A stretch of 64,000 nucleotides of DNA from Epiperipatus broadwayi (GCA_028023455.1 JAQFVV010006215.1:8504950-8568949), one strand, 5' to 3'; shown: positions 46,431 to 60,259, numbered from the stretch's first letter. Notes: generated by a model from the letters alone, not told the origin. Numbers and translations: made by a program.

Positions 46431-46630
46431 GATAATATATATTTGTTTTGTTTCATGTCTTTTGCACTTAAGAAATCTTGTTTAGCAGAAAAACTCAGTT
46501 TTTTGATTTGGCTAGTGATCTAATTGTGAATTGATGTACTTGATTTAACATACATTGTGATATAGATGTATATATTTAATAAAAAGTACAGTTCTCATAG
46601 TCATTATTATTTATTTATTTATTCCTGCAG

Positions 46631-46827
46631 ATAAACTCAGAAGACCCTGATGAAGGATCAAATAGTGAAATTACTTATTCTATTGCTCATCCCTTTTCAC
46701 CATTTGAAATTGATAAAAGTGGATCATTATCATTAAAAGATTCACTTAATCCTTGTGATTATCCTGGTGGTGTATATATTTTCAATCTTGTAGCAACTGA
46801 TTTGTCAAATCAATTTGAACAAAACAG
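46631..46827 (+). CDS. Cadherin exon 8 (paralogue of exon 1)
   Basis: 197 bp, phase 0 to 2. It encodes NSEDPDEGSNSEITYSI (DPDxGxN), then PFEIDKSGSLSL, then LNPCDYPGGVYIFNLVATD. As in exon 1, LDRE is replaced by LxPCxYP. Exon 1 and exon 8 align from end to end. It starts the second copy of the seven-exon module. Confidence 0.91.
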
Positions 46828-49344
46828 GTAATATATGTTAAATTTGCTATTTAGTATTTTAAATACTTTTTTATACAAAGTACTGCAATGTATAAGTGCA
46901 GGTAAAGCTGTAAGCAAAAAGATAAATAAACACAGTCATAAAATTGGTAATTATTATTAAAAAATGATAGGAAGATATAGAAAGTGACTTTTATTCATGT
47001 AAATATGCATAAGAATGTGTTAAGAATATTTATTTTGATAGTGTTAACTAGTACATGATCCTTTAAAATAAAGCTCAGCAATGTTAAAGTATGTAACTTT
47101 GAAAGCTTCTTAGACATATTTCAATCTTCTAAGCAAGTTGTTGTATTTGGAAAAGCTTTCTAATCACTATTTTTGTTTTTATATTTTATTAGTAACAAAT
47201 CTTATATAACTTTAGTTCATCAATTTTTGAGCAGCGATTTTTTGATCAACGCTACCATGAATAAGTCTTATTGAATGGCATGTTACTTCCTTCATGATAT
47301 GGATATTAATGTTGAAGTTCAATCTGTTGTTTAACAGTAAATGCAGACTATTACCTGTATTGATTTGAAAACATATTAAAGTATGTTCTGTCTTTTGACA
47401 TCACACTACAAAACTTGATAATCATTATGTCCTGATGATTTTCTTATAATGACTGTCAAGTTATTTTTTTTTCTAATGCTATTTCTATTTTAACAGAAAA
47501 GGTAACTTTCCTGTAAATAAATTAAGTTTTTACAGAGATCCAAAACAGCAGTACTGATGACGGGCATGATTTTAGATTGTATTTATATAAAATAATCAAT
47601 AAATTGATTAACTTATCATTCAAAAAATGTATTAATTGACCATGTAATGGTTTTTTTACAGTTTACTTTTTATATACAGCTTTAAAAAATTTTTGTTCCT
47701 ATATAAATTTTAAATCATGCATTGAAACATTTTATATATAATATTGTCTAAACTTGTCCCCATATAATTTTTGGTCCTCTCTAAACAAAATGAGACAGTT
47801 AGACATATGAACTTTTGTAAGATTTTAATATTGTTTGTGTGGCAATTAAAGAGATCTTCCACTTTAACAGATTTATATGTGTGTTATTATATGTAATATC
47901 TACATAAAATATGACAAACAAACATAAAAATATATAACACAATAACTTTTTTCCAAATTTTATTTCCTTAATTAATATACAATACGAATACTGTATTAAT
48001 TAAAGAAATGTACTACTTTCTAATTATAATAATAGTACAAATAAACAATAATAATATATAATTTATACAGAAGAACTTTTGATTACTTAAATTGTAATCA
48101 TTATCAATAAAACTTATCCGGACAAGAAATAGATGTCATGTGATTTTTCAGAAACTGTATATTTCAGTATTAGCAAATTGCCTTTATTGTAGAATCTTTT
48201 TTTTAAAGTTTTCTATTTCTGTATATCTTTTTTTAAATAATACTCATGTATAATTTTAATTGAAATTAAATTTAAAGTTACAAGATTTTTTATGGGCAAA
48301 GAAAATTATAGCAATATTAATCAAAAAAAATTTTTTTTTAACTTTAAATTAACTTCAGTGCAAATCACATAAGAATATTATTTGAGAAAGACATCATAAA
48401 ATTCTTTTTTTTTATAAATCAAGTTAAGGATTATATAATAAATGGACAATCTGCTATTACTGAAATACATAGTTCCTGGAAAATCAAGTGATACTTGTTT
48501 CTTATTTATATAAGTTTAGATTATGATAATTATGATCCAAATAAGTAAAAGTTCTTCACTATAAGTTATACATTGTAAATGTGTAAGTAATTAAAGGATA
48601 CAAGTATGATTGCTCAAAAACATAATCCCATTGTTATGATAACCAATGGCATGGGAAGCTCATACCATCCAATCCCATTACTAATGATTTACTAAAGTAG
48701 GAAAAGAAAAAGACAGAAAAGTTACATTCAAAATAGTATCTAATCTTTGATGAACTAACTTCCTAATCTGCAATGCACTGTAAAATACTCTTGGTCAGTC
48801 ATTATCTGTTTTCACAGTTCACCTTCATATCTGAAGATCATTCCAGTATGCACTATTTGTAGAGCCCATTAGTAGCCTGAGTGACATATTATATTTATGA
48901 TACCTATATTTTGCTTCACTTGTCTAAAATTGACATTGTATTTGACATTCATGTTATAATCAGTTTTTTGAATTGAAATAAAAATGTTTAAATTACATTA
49001 CTCTGATGTTTTTATTATTTTATTCTATATGATGTTTAATTCTCTTCTCCTAGAGCCCCAGCTATATAATTGTAAGGAATTCAGATAAAAGACAGTACAG
49101 TATAAGGTTAATGATTTCTAAAAAATGCAATGAGTGAGACATTGTAAAACTTTACATAAGAACTTTATTACCAACTTTTCTATAAAGTTGAAACTAAAGA
49201 AACAAATTATTTATGAGCTGAAATTTAACATAATTAAACAGTAAAACTGCTAAAGGCAATAAGTATGATTAATATATTATACCATGCTTTTTGAAGAATT
49301 TTGATGTTTTTAATGTCTTTTTCTTTTGAAATCATTTGAGTTAT

Positions 49345-50594
49345 TGCTATATATATATAATTGGATTAAAATTATATGGGTTAAAAGATTCAAGAAATCC
49401 CTGGGGCAATTGATAACTTTTATCTAATAAGAATTTACTTACATTTATAAGTGGACCTTTCTGATTGGAGATAAGCTTTTGCTCTCAGAATGTAGAGATT
49501 TCATTGGTAAAAAATACTTTAGAAAACAATAGCCATATAGAGAAAAAAAAACCCTTCCCAGAAATCGCCAGTCACACTTAAGTTCCACGGTCAGGAAGAA
49601 GGAATAATTTACTTGTCAGAGAAAATAATCTGGAAGGAATATAAGAGCCAACGGAGAAGGCAACAACTTCGGGAGATTTGATATCATAGCACAGTGCAGC
49701 ACTAAGATACATAGGAAGCCTCGATTAAGGCCGGATAATCCCCGCAGTGTTCATACTTCTGATCCGACCCATAGTGTAACTTCTGGACCACCCTCCATTG
49801 GCGAACTTCAAGACATATCATTGGCGCAGTCGACAAACCAGTAGGATATTCAGAAATATATAAACATTGGGAAACTAGTAATCCGAAATTCACAAACAAG
49901 TCACCCCCCTACACAGGACTAAATCATGAAATTATAGAAGAAAAGAGAGCTGACCAAATGGCTGAAGAAGTAACCACACATGAGAGTAATCTTAAACCAG
50001 GAAAAGATAAACCTCAAAGAGTGCAGAAGCCTCCTGTCTACCTTAAAGATTACTTGTGTTAAAAAAGAAAAAAGAAAAAAAGGGGGGGAACCGTGGTTCT
50101 CTAAAGTAAAGGGGAGGAGTGCTATATATATATAATTGGATTAAAATTGTACAGGTTAAAAGATTCAAGAAATCCCTGGGGCAATTGATAACTTTTATCT
50201 AATAGGAATTTACTTACATTTATAAGTGGACCTTTCTGATTGGAGATAATCTTTTGCTCTCAGAATGTAGAGATTTCATTGGTAAAAAATACTTTAGAGA
50301 ACAATAGCCATATAGAGAAAAAAAAACCCTTCCCAGAAATCGCCAGTCACACTTAAGTTCCACAGTCAGGAAGAAGGAATAATTTACTCATCGGAGAAAA
50401 TAATTTGGAAGGCATATAAGAGCCAACGGAGAAGGCAACAACTTCGGGAGATTTGATATCATAGCACAGTGCAGCACTAAGATACATAGGGAGCCTCGAT
50501 TAAGGCCGGATAATCCCCGCAGTGTTCATACTCCTGATCCGACCCATAGTGTAACTTCTGGACCACCCTCCACGGCGAACTTCAAGACATATCA
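49345..50594 (+). mobile_element. Miniature LTR element with tRNA-Ser-like primer site
   Basis: LTRs 49345-49820 (476 bp) and 50120-50594 (475 bp), tgctata...atatca, flanked by the perfect 5-bp duplication gttat (49340-49344, 50595-50599). I count about a dozen differences between them. Right after the left LTR is TGGCGCAGTCGAC, close to the tRNA-Ser primer site of insect gypsy-group elements; before the right LTR is aaaggggaggag, a polypurine tract. The 299-bp interior keeps a short open tail ending in PPVYLKDYLC, like the C-terminus of gypsy-type Pol. All other coding sequence is deleted. Confidence 0.93.
49925..50061 (+). pseudogene. Residual C-terminal tail of Pol in the miniature element
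   Basis: An open stretch of about 45 codons (HEIIEEKRADQMAEEV, then KPQRVQKPPVYLKDYLC, stop TAA) with no start codon context. The basic segment followed by P-x-Y-L-K-D-Y is typical of the extreme end of Ty3/gypsy integrases. It shows the interior was made by a deletion joining the leader to the pol end. Confidence 0.65.
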
Positions 50595-51099
50595 GTTATG
50601 ATGAATCAAAAGCTCTGTTTAATGTGTCATTTACTTTAATTCACAACTTTGATATCTCAGTTGAGCTTGGATTAAGCATATTTATTTGTATGTCAAATGG
50701 CATAGATGTGATTCTAAGCTTTTAATATGTATATCTGGACCAATTAATTGAATAATATGCTAAAAACTGAGCCAAATTGTAACACATTATTTAAATTTCA
50801 AATTGGATCAAGACTTAATTATTATGAAATTAAATTAGTTGCACATGAACATTATCAAACTTAAAATTATCTGAAAGGAATTTTATAAAATATTTTTGAA
50901 ATGATCTACAATGTGCACTTGTTTTAAGGTTTATATAGAATAAAACTAAGTGATTCTATAAATAAATGTTAAAACAGATTTAAAAATAGGTACCTTAACT
51001 TGATCTTATACCTTCATCAACATGATACTGGTCAGAAAATATTGTTCAGTGATATAAAATTTATCTTTTATGAATATAATGATATCAAAAAAAGAAATC

Positions 51100-54025
51100 A
51101 AAGAGACTTTTTTAATTAATCATTTTGAATTTGAGACCTTTAATCGTGATAACAATCCTTAAATGTTAAAGTTAACTAGCAATTATCTTTGAATTATGGC
51201 TATTTATATATCTGTATTGCTAGGAGAATGGCATATATTGTTTAAAGTTAGTTTTATTTTTATTAATAATAATAAATTAATATTGGGATATGTATATATT
51301 GTAACCATTCTATTTAGTACATCATTGTATGGTTGTTTTTAATGGTCAATTTTAATAAAAAAATTAAATTTTATGTAAATTATTGATAAGAAACTTATTA
51401 TTTAATTTGTAGAAGAATTTAAATTTATTATTTCTTTAATGTTAAATTTGAGTTCACATTTTTTAGATAGTTATAATTTATATAAGTTATAGTTTTAGGG
51501 TGTAAATTGTACTATTTATTTTTTAAATAATAAAGTAAATAATAGTTAACATAATGTAAAGTATTTTTAATCAGTAATTATAATGATTAAAATTAATATT
51601 TTTATAATTATTAATAATCAAATTGAAAATTGCTATTTATTTATTATTTTAAAATTATTTAATTAATAATAAAATAAATGAGAAGTGAGATGTATGTTAA
51701 TAGATGTGTGCACCCATTCATTTAATAATAAATGAAATTTACTTCCTGGTACAATATTCAAGTTGTTAATTATAAATAATAAATGGTGTTTTTTAATTAT
51801 ATAAATTTCATAAAAATTCATAAAATCAGTAGTTAGAATAATAAAAAGTATATTATAAAATTTAAGTGTTAAAATTTAATTTTAAATAAAGAAAAAATAA
51901 TTTATTATTAAAAGATAATTTAAATTTGCATGATTAAAAATTAAGAAATATTGATTTAATAATATTAGTTTTAATTCTTTTTAAAATTGTAGACAATAAT
52001 TAATATTCATTTTTGTTAGACATCTGAAGGTAATTAACCAATCAGATATGATGAATTTTTTCATATAAATAAAAGAAAAGCAGATAATAAAGGAAGATAA
52101 TTCAAGAAATCATTAAAAGAGACGTCTTTTTTTGTCTTAAAAATTTTCAGTATAAATTTTTTAAAATATATATTTTTGTTAAAGTTAATAATAATAATTT
52201 TAAAACATGGGATTACATTTTAAAAAGTTATTAATTAATTTTATCATGGAATAAAAAGCAAACTATTCTCATTGATATTCTCCAAGGACTAACTACAAAC
52301 TTATGATGATGGTTGGAACAAACTTCATTCAATTAGACAAAATGTACTTCAGTGAGAGAAACTGAAGATTATTAAACCATTTTCCCTACCTAAAATGAAA
52401 AGGAGATGTAAGGAATTTATTTCTTATTAATTTTCATGTGCATTATGATAGAAAACTTTTTTGTTAAATCTTATCTTTACTAATGATTGAAATAATTACT
52501 TCTATTTGTTAAGACTTTTGACATTTCAAGATATGAATTTATTTATGACATTATTAAGATGATAATAGTCTAAAAGAAGAAGGATATAATGCAGATTAAG
52601 TCTTATTGAAAAGTTTATATTTATTAACTTTAATATCATGTAGATATTTGTAGTTTATTAAATATCTTAAATATAAATCATTCAGAGAAAAAAATCTTAG
52701 AACTTTCTAATTCTAGAAGTAATGTTTTTGGAGTATGCAGAAAGAAAGGAAACTTTTTAAAAAATATATATAGTAAAATATGTATTTACTAAATTATGAA
52801 ATAATCATATAGATGTCATAGAAGGAAGTATGAACTTATGATGCAAGAAATTATTGTTATTAATAATTAATTCTTGTTTGGATTTTATTTCTATTTTCCA
52901 ATTATGCTATAAATAATGGTGAAAAGCATGAAGGGGAGAGAAAAGGGGGAAACAAACTTCTCTTCTTTCAAGCAATAGTTAGTTGTGATATCATCATAGT
53001 AACCATATTTTCATAGAAGTGTTGTGATTTTTATTTTTATTTTCAAGGAATGATTTTTTGTTTATATTATTTTAGTTGTATTGACTATAATATTAATATA
53101 GTATTAAGTACTTAAAATTATTTATTTCATATGTTATTTTAGATTTAAGTATTTAAAAAAATTTTGGTATAAAATTTTTTCTTGATTATAACTCTATAAT
53201 GGGAAAGAAATGATATTCACAGAAGAGTCATTAATGATAATCATAAAATATTATGATTATAGTAATTTTTAAAATAAAATATAACATACTGGTATTTAAT
53301 TTTAAGCAAGGAATCAGGTAAAATAAATATATGTGACATTTATAATATATGAATTTACATGGAAGCATACGATAAAGGATTGAATATATCTATTATAATA
53401 TTAATACAAATATTATTAAAGAATGGTTGATGGTTTAATATTAATATGAGTGTATAAGTGTATGTTTACAAGTTAAAAATAATTGATTTATTATATTTAT
53501 GATAAATTATATCATAAAACTATTTGTTTGTTTTTTAGTCTTCTTGGTATGTCAAAAGTATTAAGGTGTTAAGGATAAGTTTAGATGTTATTAGAGAAAT
53601 GATGAATAATATTTTGTGCAATGTAAAGTATTTTATATGGAGTGTAAGATTTTAAGTAGTAGTATGGTAAAGTACATTTATGGAAAAACTGCAGTGTTTG
53701 GGATGTGGTGATTAAGGTGAAATATAATACAATATTGAGTAAGTCAGAATATTTATGATATAATGGTAATAAATGTTTTTTAATCTGTAAGAGCTTGAAA
53801 TAGTAACCAAAATAGAAAATTAAAATATACACAATATATGTGACCTTAAGTTACATTCAGATGATGGTATCATTTATTATAATTATAAAAGATATATCCA
53901 TTACATACTTGCTATCATGAAAAATCACACTTGTATAAACATTATATAAGGGAATTGAAGATTTAATTAATGGTAATAGCTAAACTTTCAATAATTATCA
54001 TTAGGTAGATAATTTGAGGTAATGT
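51100..54025. other. Extremely AT-rich intronic tract
   Basis: A tract of nearly only A and T with short G-containing words, clearly more AT-rich than the rest of the window. No coding sequence, TIR or LTR partner found. It stops where the LTR fragment of the next element begins. Confidence 0.6.
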
Positions 54026-54437
54026 TAAAAGTAAGGGAGGGGTTTATGCCATAGAATTAATAATGCATAAGTATTCTATTGGTCAAATATTTGTAACATA
54101 AATATTGAGAAATAGATATTCGTAGTATAGGCAGACAATTGAGAATAGTTAAAGTCCGATGAGCTAGCTAGGGTGGTCAAGTACTAAATTCATAACTGGT
54201 TGAGCAAGTACATTAGTTACATTGTAATTAACTGGCGCCTATAGGTTTTTTCCTTAAAATAAATAAAGTGCTTGGATGACCAGTGTTGTAATTTAGCAGC
54301 AGAGAGTTGGTATTATTGGTAGTTTGCTACCAGTGATATTATTATTTCTATCTGAAAGATTAGAAGCCTTCAAAGATAGTAATAAAGACTAAATGAAAGG
54401 GATAGAATAAATAAATGTAAAAAAATAGATTTTTCCA
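54026..54437 (+). repeat. 5' LTR fragment
   Basis: Matches 59765-60172 closely (gggtttatgccatagaatta, then tagcagcagagagttggt), ending tttttcca in both. Sequence upstream of about 54026 does not match the 3' LTR. Confidence 0.85.
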
Positions 54438-54759
54438 TTTGTGCTGTAACTGACACAAGTGACAGTTAGGGGGAAAGAACGTCAGAAAGCAACTAGTTTA
54501 GGTTTGAAGAGCCCACTAGTTAATATTCAGTTTAACAGAATGTGTCAAATCGGTGCAGCTAATAGATGGTTGAGATTTCATATGACAGTATAAACATGGA
54601 TGCATAATTATAAAAAAAATGACACTCCAGGTGAATTACAATAGAAGAACAAGCAGAAAAAACAATAGAACTAAGAGGGTTGGGATTTGTCGTGTGTTCG
54701 TTTAAAATAAGATAAAGGAAAAGAATTTTTTGTATAAATAAGAGTAGGTAGATCATTCA

Positions 54760-55260
54760 ATTCTAAAATGGAAGCAGTGAGCCATGTTATAAAAATAAAA
54801 GCTTTTGTGGGAAACAGGGGACGTACCGAATAGGCTCTTAGAGAGCTTGAAACAATTTTTCTCATGCAATGAATACAGCGAGTCAATCAAGGTTAGCATA
54901 GATAGTAGCTACATACAGGATGATGCTCAAATTTGGTGGGAGTCAATGTGAGTAAAACTGAAAAACTTCAAGGAATACAAACAAGCACTGTTAACGAACT
55001 ATTGGGGGGAGGGACTTCAATAGAATATTAAGCATCAGGTAGCACTGAATAAATGGTGACCAGGGAAGTTGCGTATTACGTTTTTTCGCGGACAAGTGGT
55101 GAAATTAAGAATGATTTCAACATACAAGCTATCTGAACAACAGATTCTGCGTAAAGTAAGGCAGGGTTTCCCAGAAAATTTTTAATGGATAGTAATGGGG
55201 AAAGATGCAGTAGAACAAACCGCAGAGATACTTATGACACTAGACAGCGATGGACAGCAT
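54760..55260 (+). pseudogene. gag remnant
   Basis: Fragments in several frames: DDAQIWWESM, NYWGEGLQ, IKHQVALNKW, FFRGQVVKLRM and KLSEQQIL. They align with the capsid part of the gag at 22462-22884. Several frameshifts and stops. Confidence 0.8.
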
Positions 55261-55379
55261 GAGGAAAGCCAGAATAAGGAAGGGAATGCTGAGGATACTT
55301 ATAATGCAAGTAGAAAACTTAGTACAGAATGAAGAAAAGGAGGATCTAATGGCACCTCAGTCCTGTCATAAAATAGAGA

Positions 55380-58378
55380 TAAGGATTGAAGGAATGTACT
55401 CCTTGACTCAGGGAGTCAAGTATCAGTGTTAATGCAGAAAACCTTTAATGAGATAGATCGGAGCAATAAAAACCTTACTGCTAAAGAATGTATACATAAT
55501 GTTGGCGAATGGAAAAAGAGCCAAGCTGGCATCAGAACAAACTTGGGTGAGTATATTTATACCAGGAAAGGAATACAAGCACGTCATCTAGGACTAATTA
55601 TGATGCTATCCTGGGGTCAGATTTTATGTGCAAGGCAGGCTGTGTGTTGGATTACGAACATGGACAGGTGAGGGTAATCAAGGCAGAGATCCCATTTGAA
55701 GTCTGTGAGACAAATAATGGTAATGTGGGGCATGATGCAGAAAGTACAGGGATAGAAATAGAGAGAAAAGTGAGGGAAGATGGATGCTAGAGTAAGGAGC
55801 AAAGGAAACAATTGAAGGAGTTGTTAAGTACATATGAAAGTGTGTTTTCAGAAGTCCCTGGAGTTATCGAGGGATATGAACATAGGATTAGGCTTATAAA
55901 ATATCAACTATATCAAGTTTGAACATATCCTATACCACATCAATATAGAAGCGCAGTGGAGGAACAACTAGAGAATATGTTGAAATGGGGGATTATCTGT
56001 AAATGCTCATCTCCATACAATAACCCGATAGTGATGGTAAAGAAAAAGGACATGTCTATTCGGTTATGCCTAGATATGCAGCAATTAAACAAAATAACAG
56101 TGTTAGATACCAATGCCCCGCAACCTATATGAGTGAGTTACTAATGAAATTTCCAGAAAAAGATATTTTTGACTTTTGATTTAACAGCCAGCTACTGGAA
56201 GATCAGGCTGCATCTCGAGGACCAGAAATACACTGCTTTCTGGTATAACGAATGGGCGTATAGGTTAAATTGAATTCCCTCGGTCTAAAAAACAGTAGCA
56301 CAGGACTTATACAGAGCCTTTACTATGTATTGTCAGAAGAGATTAAGGGCCTGATTACTATGCATAGATGATATAATTCTAGCTTCAGAAAGCGTGGAAG
56401 AATACTTTGAGCATTTGAAGCGATTTCTTTGCGAATATAAAAAGAATGGAATTAAAAAAAAATTTGGGCAAAAAGTCATTTAATGACCACAGATGTAAAA
56501 TTTTTAAGACACGTTATTAGTGAGCAAGGAATATCTCCAAATCCAGAGAAAGTCCAAGCTACACAAGATTTTCCAAGGCCAATGAAGCAAAAGGATATTA
56601 AATCTTTCTTTGGATTATGCAATTTCTTCAATCGGTTTTATAAAAAAATTTCCTCAGACATGGAGCCTTTGTTACAATTACTGAGAAAAGATAAAAAATG
56701 AGCATGGGAAAATGAACATGAGCACAGCTTTACAAATGTAAAAAGGGGTTTTCTTAGGGAAGTTATGCTGTCATACCCAGATTTTAGTAAGCCATTTGTT
56801 GTGCACAGACAGCAGCAGAATCAGATTGGTGGCTACACTGTCCCAGATACAGAATAATGGACAGCATGGGGTGCCTTTCTTTATGAGTCACTTGTTAAAT
56901 GGCCAGAAAAGAATTATACAGTAATCGAGAGAGAGGCTTTAGCAATCGTGTGGGCATTTAAGAAGGCTAGACTGTACTTAATAGGATCACAGGTGATAGT
57001 AATCTCTGACCATAGGAGCCTTGAGTTCCTTAATCACAGCTTTCTCACAAATAGTAGGCTGATCCGGTGGAGTCTATTCTTGCAGGAGTTCAATTATAGT
57101 GTACAATACTGCTGAGGCAAATATAATATAGTGACTGATGCTTTGAGCCACAACATAAGCAACATTTGAATTGCAACAACACATACATTGCAACAGTGGA
57201 AGTACATGGAGGTGAAGAAATAGAACATAGTTTACAAAGACTAAAGGAGCTGCAAGAGGAGAATGCAGATTGTAAACAAATGATGTGTTATTTACACCAC
57301 CAACCTATAAATAGACCTATAAACAGTTCATTATGGAAGAAGAGAAAACGGTAGTGCTTAAAGGGAGGACTTTTGCAGCACAAGATAAGAGAGGGTGAAC
57401 ATATGCGAATCATTCTTCCAATGGCCATATGGGAACAGGTGATTATGTGCATAAATGTAAGATATGGACATTATGGTGCAAGCAAAACTGAAGGGTGAAT
57501 AGGCCATTGGTTTTATTGGTTAGGAATGTATAAGAGTATCTTAAACATCATTGAGTGATGTACCATATGCACAAAGACCAAGCCCCCTAACATATCAAGC
57601 ATGGGACCATTGAGACCGATATATGCATATCAGCCCAACAGTTTGTTGGCAATAGATTTCTACAGTCCCCTATCCCAATTTAATAGAAATATCTCATTGT
57701 GGCCTATGACATCTTTTCCAAATTTGTGGCTGTTTATCCAGTGATGCAGGCTAATGCTAGATAGACTATATGAGTACTGGAACAGCAACATTTTTTAGAC
57801 ATCGGAATTCCAAATCAAATAATATTGAACCACGGAATACCCTTTCTGTCTGCAGAATGGAACAGATGGATGGAACATCACAAAATAAGGCATGTCCTCA
57901 CTTTGATTCTCAATCCAATCCCTGTGAACGTATTATGAGAGAGTTGGGATGTTTATTTTACATGTACCTACAGAATGATCATAGAAGCTGAGTGAGGGAG
58001 GCAACAAGAGTCACCAGCATGATAAATTGGTCAAAGAATGAATCAACAAAGTTTGAGCCCATCAGACTCCTCCATTGAGAAAATATTCCATACCCATTTA
58101 AAACCATTTTGCCGGTCAGAATGCAATGTGTTAACAGAAAAAAAGATGCTGATGAAGCACACCGTAGTCTCAGAAGTATGGGTAATATAAAACAAAAGTG
58201 GCAGGGGAGAGTCAGGTATGTGTTTAAGTTGGGGTATGAAGTCATGGTGAGACTAAACCCAGTAAGCCATCCTGAGAAGGGAATAGATAAAAAGTTTCAA
58301 CCAATATATGATGGGCTAGGGGACAGAAAAAAAGGGAACGTTCAATGCTCGATCATTGCAGTTAATAAAAGGGAATAG
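55380..58378 (+). pseudogene. pol remnant: protease, RT, RNase H, integrase
   Basis: Order along the strand: aspartic protease block LLDSGSQVSVL (Asp codon 55405-55407); RT from about 55800, with SPYNNPIVMVKKKD, then LTFDLTASYWKI, then CIDDIILASE at 56361, where canonical RTs have Y/F-x-D-D; connection region 56483-56701 (LRHVISEQGISPNPEKVQA, GLCNFFNRF); RNase H part with VVISDHRSLEFL near 57000; integrase zinc-finger fragments GHYGASKTEG and CTICTKTKPP (57465-57590), core fragments near 57640-57880; C-terminal block GYEVMVRLNP (58230). Broken by many stops and frameshifts, so no complete protein. This order, integrase after RNase H, is that of Ty3/gypsy rather than copia. Confidence 0.87.
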
Positions 58379-58539
58379 ATAAAGTTAGCAAATAGACACT
58401 ATCATAATTATACACCAGAATTTAGGAAAACAATCACAATTATAATTTTAAGTATAATACAAAAAAAAAAAATTTTTTATTTTATTAATTAGAGACAAAA
58501 TGCACAGAATTACATTTTACTCTCAAGGGTGGGGGGAGA

Positions 58540-60172
58540 TGTACTGATGTAGGTCATTATATATTTCTAGTATTTATCGAGAGTGAATTTTATTGAAATA
58601 AAATTTTTAAAAAATGTTATTTTTTTAAAAAAAAAAGTTTAAAATTCAGAAAGAATTTCATGAAAGTTTGAGAAAAAGAAAAGAACAAAAGAAAGGGGAG
58701 AGGGAAAGATTTCGGTAATGAATAATAATTAAAGGAAAAAATGATTAACATTGTTAGTTTTAAATTAATGTATAATATAAATATCTCATTTTGTCTTGTA
58801 ATACGGAATGTGTGTGTAAATAAAAATTAAAAGAAAGGAATTTTTTTTAAATGATAAAATTGAAAGCTAATGCAATGCAAATGAAAGAACTGAAAACTTA
58901 AAATCAAAACAATGCAAATATAATTTATTAACAAACAAAGGGACTAAGTACTACTGTTTGAGTAAAATAAAAAAGTCAATGGAAGGACTAGAACAAATCT
59001 TGAACTTTTAAATAAAAGGAATGAAAGCCCAATAGGATTGCAGCAGATTCGTCGATCGATCCTCAGATAATGAAAACTATCTATATAAGGGAGATTTTGT
59101 ATTGTTATATTTACTCAGGCATTCATAAAATAAAATAAAAAAATCAATAAAAGGTTATTAATTAATCAGAATTTGTCAAAATAAAATAAAATAAAAAATA
59201 TTGAAATAACTCAGAATGAACATCCTATCATCTAGAATGGTTGTTGAACCCATTGGATCGTGCAGCCAGCCTGAACCTCTCTGCAATAACATCAGCAGTT
59301 AGTTTGAGGGAGAAATCATGTTTGTGTAAAAACTGAAAATCATCAGAGTGTCCATGCCAAGATCCACAAGTAAATTCCTATATATACCAACCAGTTGGAA
59401 TCAGGAGAATCAGCAGAAAGCTACACTGCCTTATTCACGTATGAAAATGTTCCAATCCTAGGTAAATCATTCATTTTTTGTCTTCAAATCTTAAACATCT
59501 CAAGAACTATAATTTAAATTTAATCAAGTATAGAATTATTAATTTCCTTGATCTATCTACATGCATTAGCTTAGTTTTTATAATAAGACTTTTAAATCAA
59601 ATATCTCATTAATTATGTGTATGTGTTATATGATTAAATATGTGTTGATTTTATTTGTTATTTAAATGTATATATGTGTGATTTGAAACATATTAAAATG
59701 AATACTTTAATAGAATGTGTTTACACATTTATTATAAGGCAAGAGCAAGCATTTAAAGAAAGAAAGGTGAGGGAGGGATTTATGCCATAGAATTAATAAT
59801 GCATAAATATTCTATTGGTCAAATATTTATGACATAAATATTGAGAAATAGATATTCATAGGATAGGCGGATAATTGAGAATAGTTAAAGTTTGATGAGC
59901 TAACTGGGGTGGTCAGGTACTAAATTTATAGCTGGTTGAGCAAGTACCTTAGTTACATTGTAATTAACTGGCACCTAAAGGTTTTTCATTAAAATAAATA
60001 AAGTGCTTGAATGACCAGTATTATAATTTAGTAGCAGAGAGTTGGTATTCTGGGTAGATTGCTACCAGTGATATTATTATCTCTACCTGAAAGATCAGAA
60101 GCCTTCAAAGATAGTAATAAAGATTAAACAAAAGGGATAGAATAAATAAATCTAAAAAAATAAATTTTTCCA
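58540..60172 (+). repeat. 3' LTR (1,633 bp)
   Basis: Starts tgtactgatg immediately after a polypurine run and ends tttttcca. The start resembles tgtactgcta of the LTR at 19993. It contains aataaataaagtgctt, a likely polyadenylation signal (near 59994), also present in the 5' fragment. Confidence 0.82.
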
Positions 60173-60259
60173 TTTATTTGTTTACAAATAAATGAAGGCA
60201 GACAGTATAATAATATATATATTATAAGAGATGGCTTACAACTAGCCTACACACCTGAC

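Larger units (their letters stand above)
38014..46630 (+). other. Intron 7 (8.6 kb)
   Basis: It holds the GGTA-type array with a solo LTR, a small MITE (39607-39769), the inverted-repeat cluster (42562-45341) and Penelope-like remnants (45586-46430). In 39770-42560 I see only AT-rich intron without a recognisable element. The acceptor is attcctgcag. Confidence 0.75.
54026..60172 (+). mobile_element. Decayed Ty3/gypsy-type element with truncated 5' LTR
   Basis: The 3' LTR is 58540-60172 (starts tgtactgatg, preceded by the polypurine run aagggtggggggaga). Only its last roughly 410 bp have a 5' counterpart, at about 54026-54437, so the 5' LTR has lost about 1.2 kb. Between them lie gag, protease, RT, RNase H and integrase remnants in standard Ty3/gypsy order. 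Gag and the LTR 3' region resemble the element at 19993-26468. Frameshifts and stops throughout; inactive. Confidence 0.87.

Noticed and set aside
53581-53832. 83-codon minus-strand frame, and others at 54559-54886
   Set aside because: AT-rich noise or antisense of the decayed gag region.
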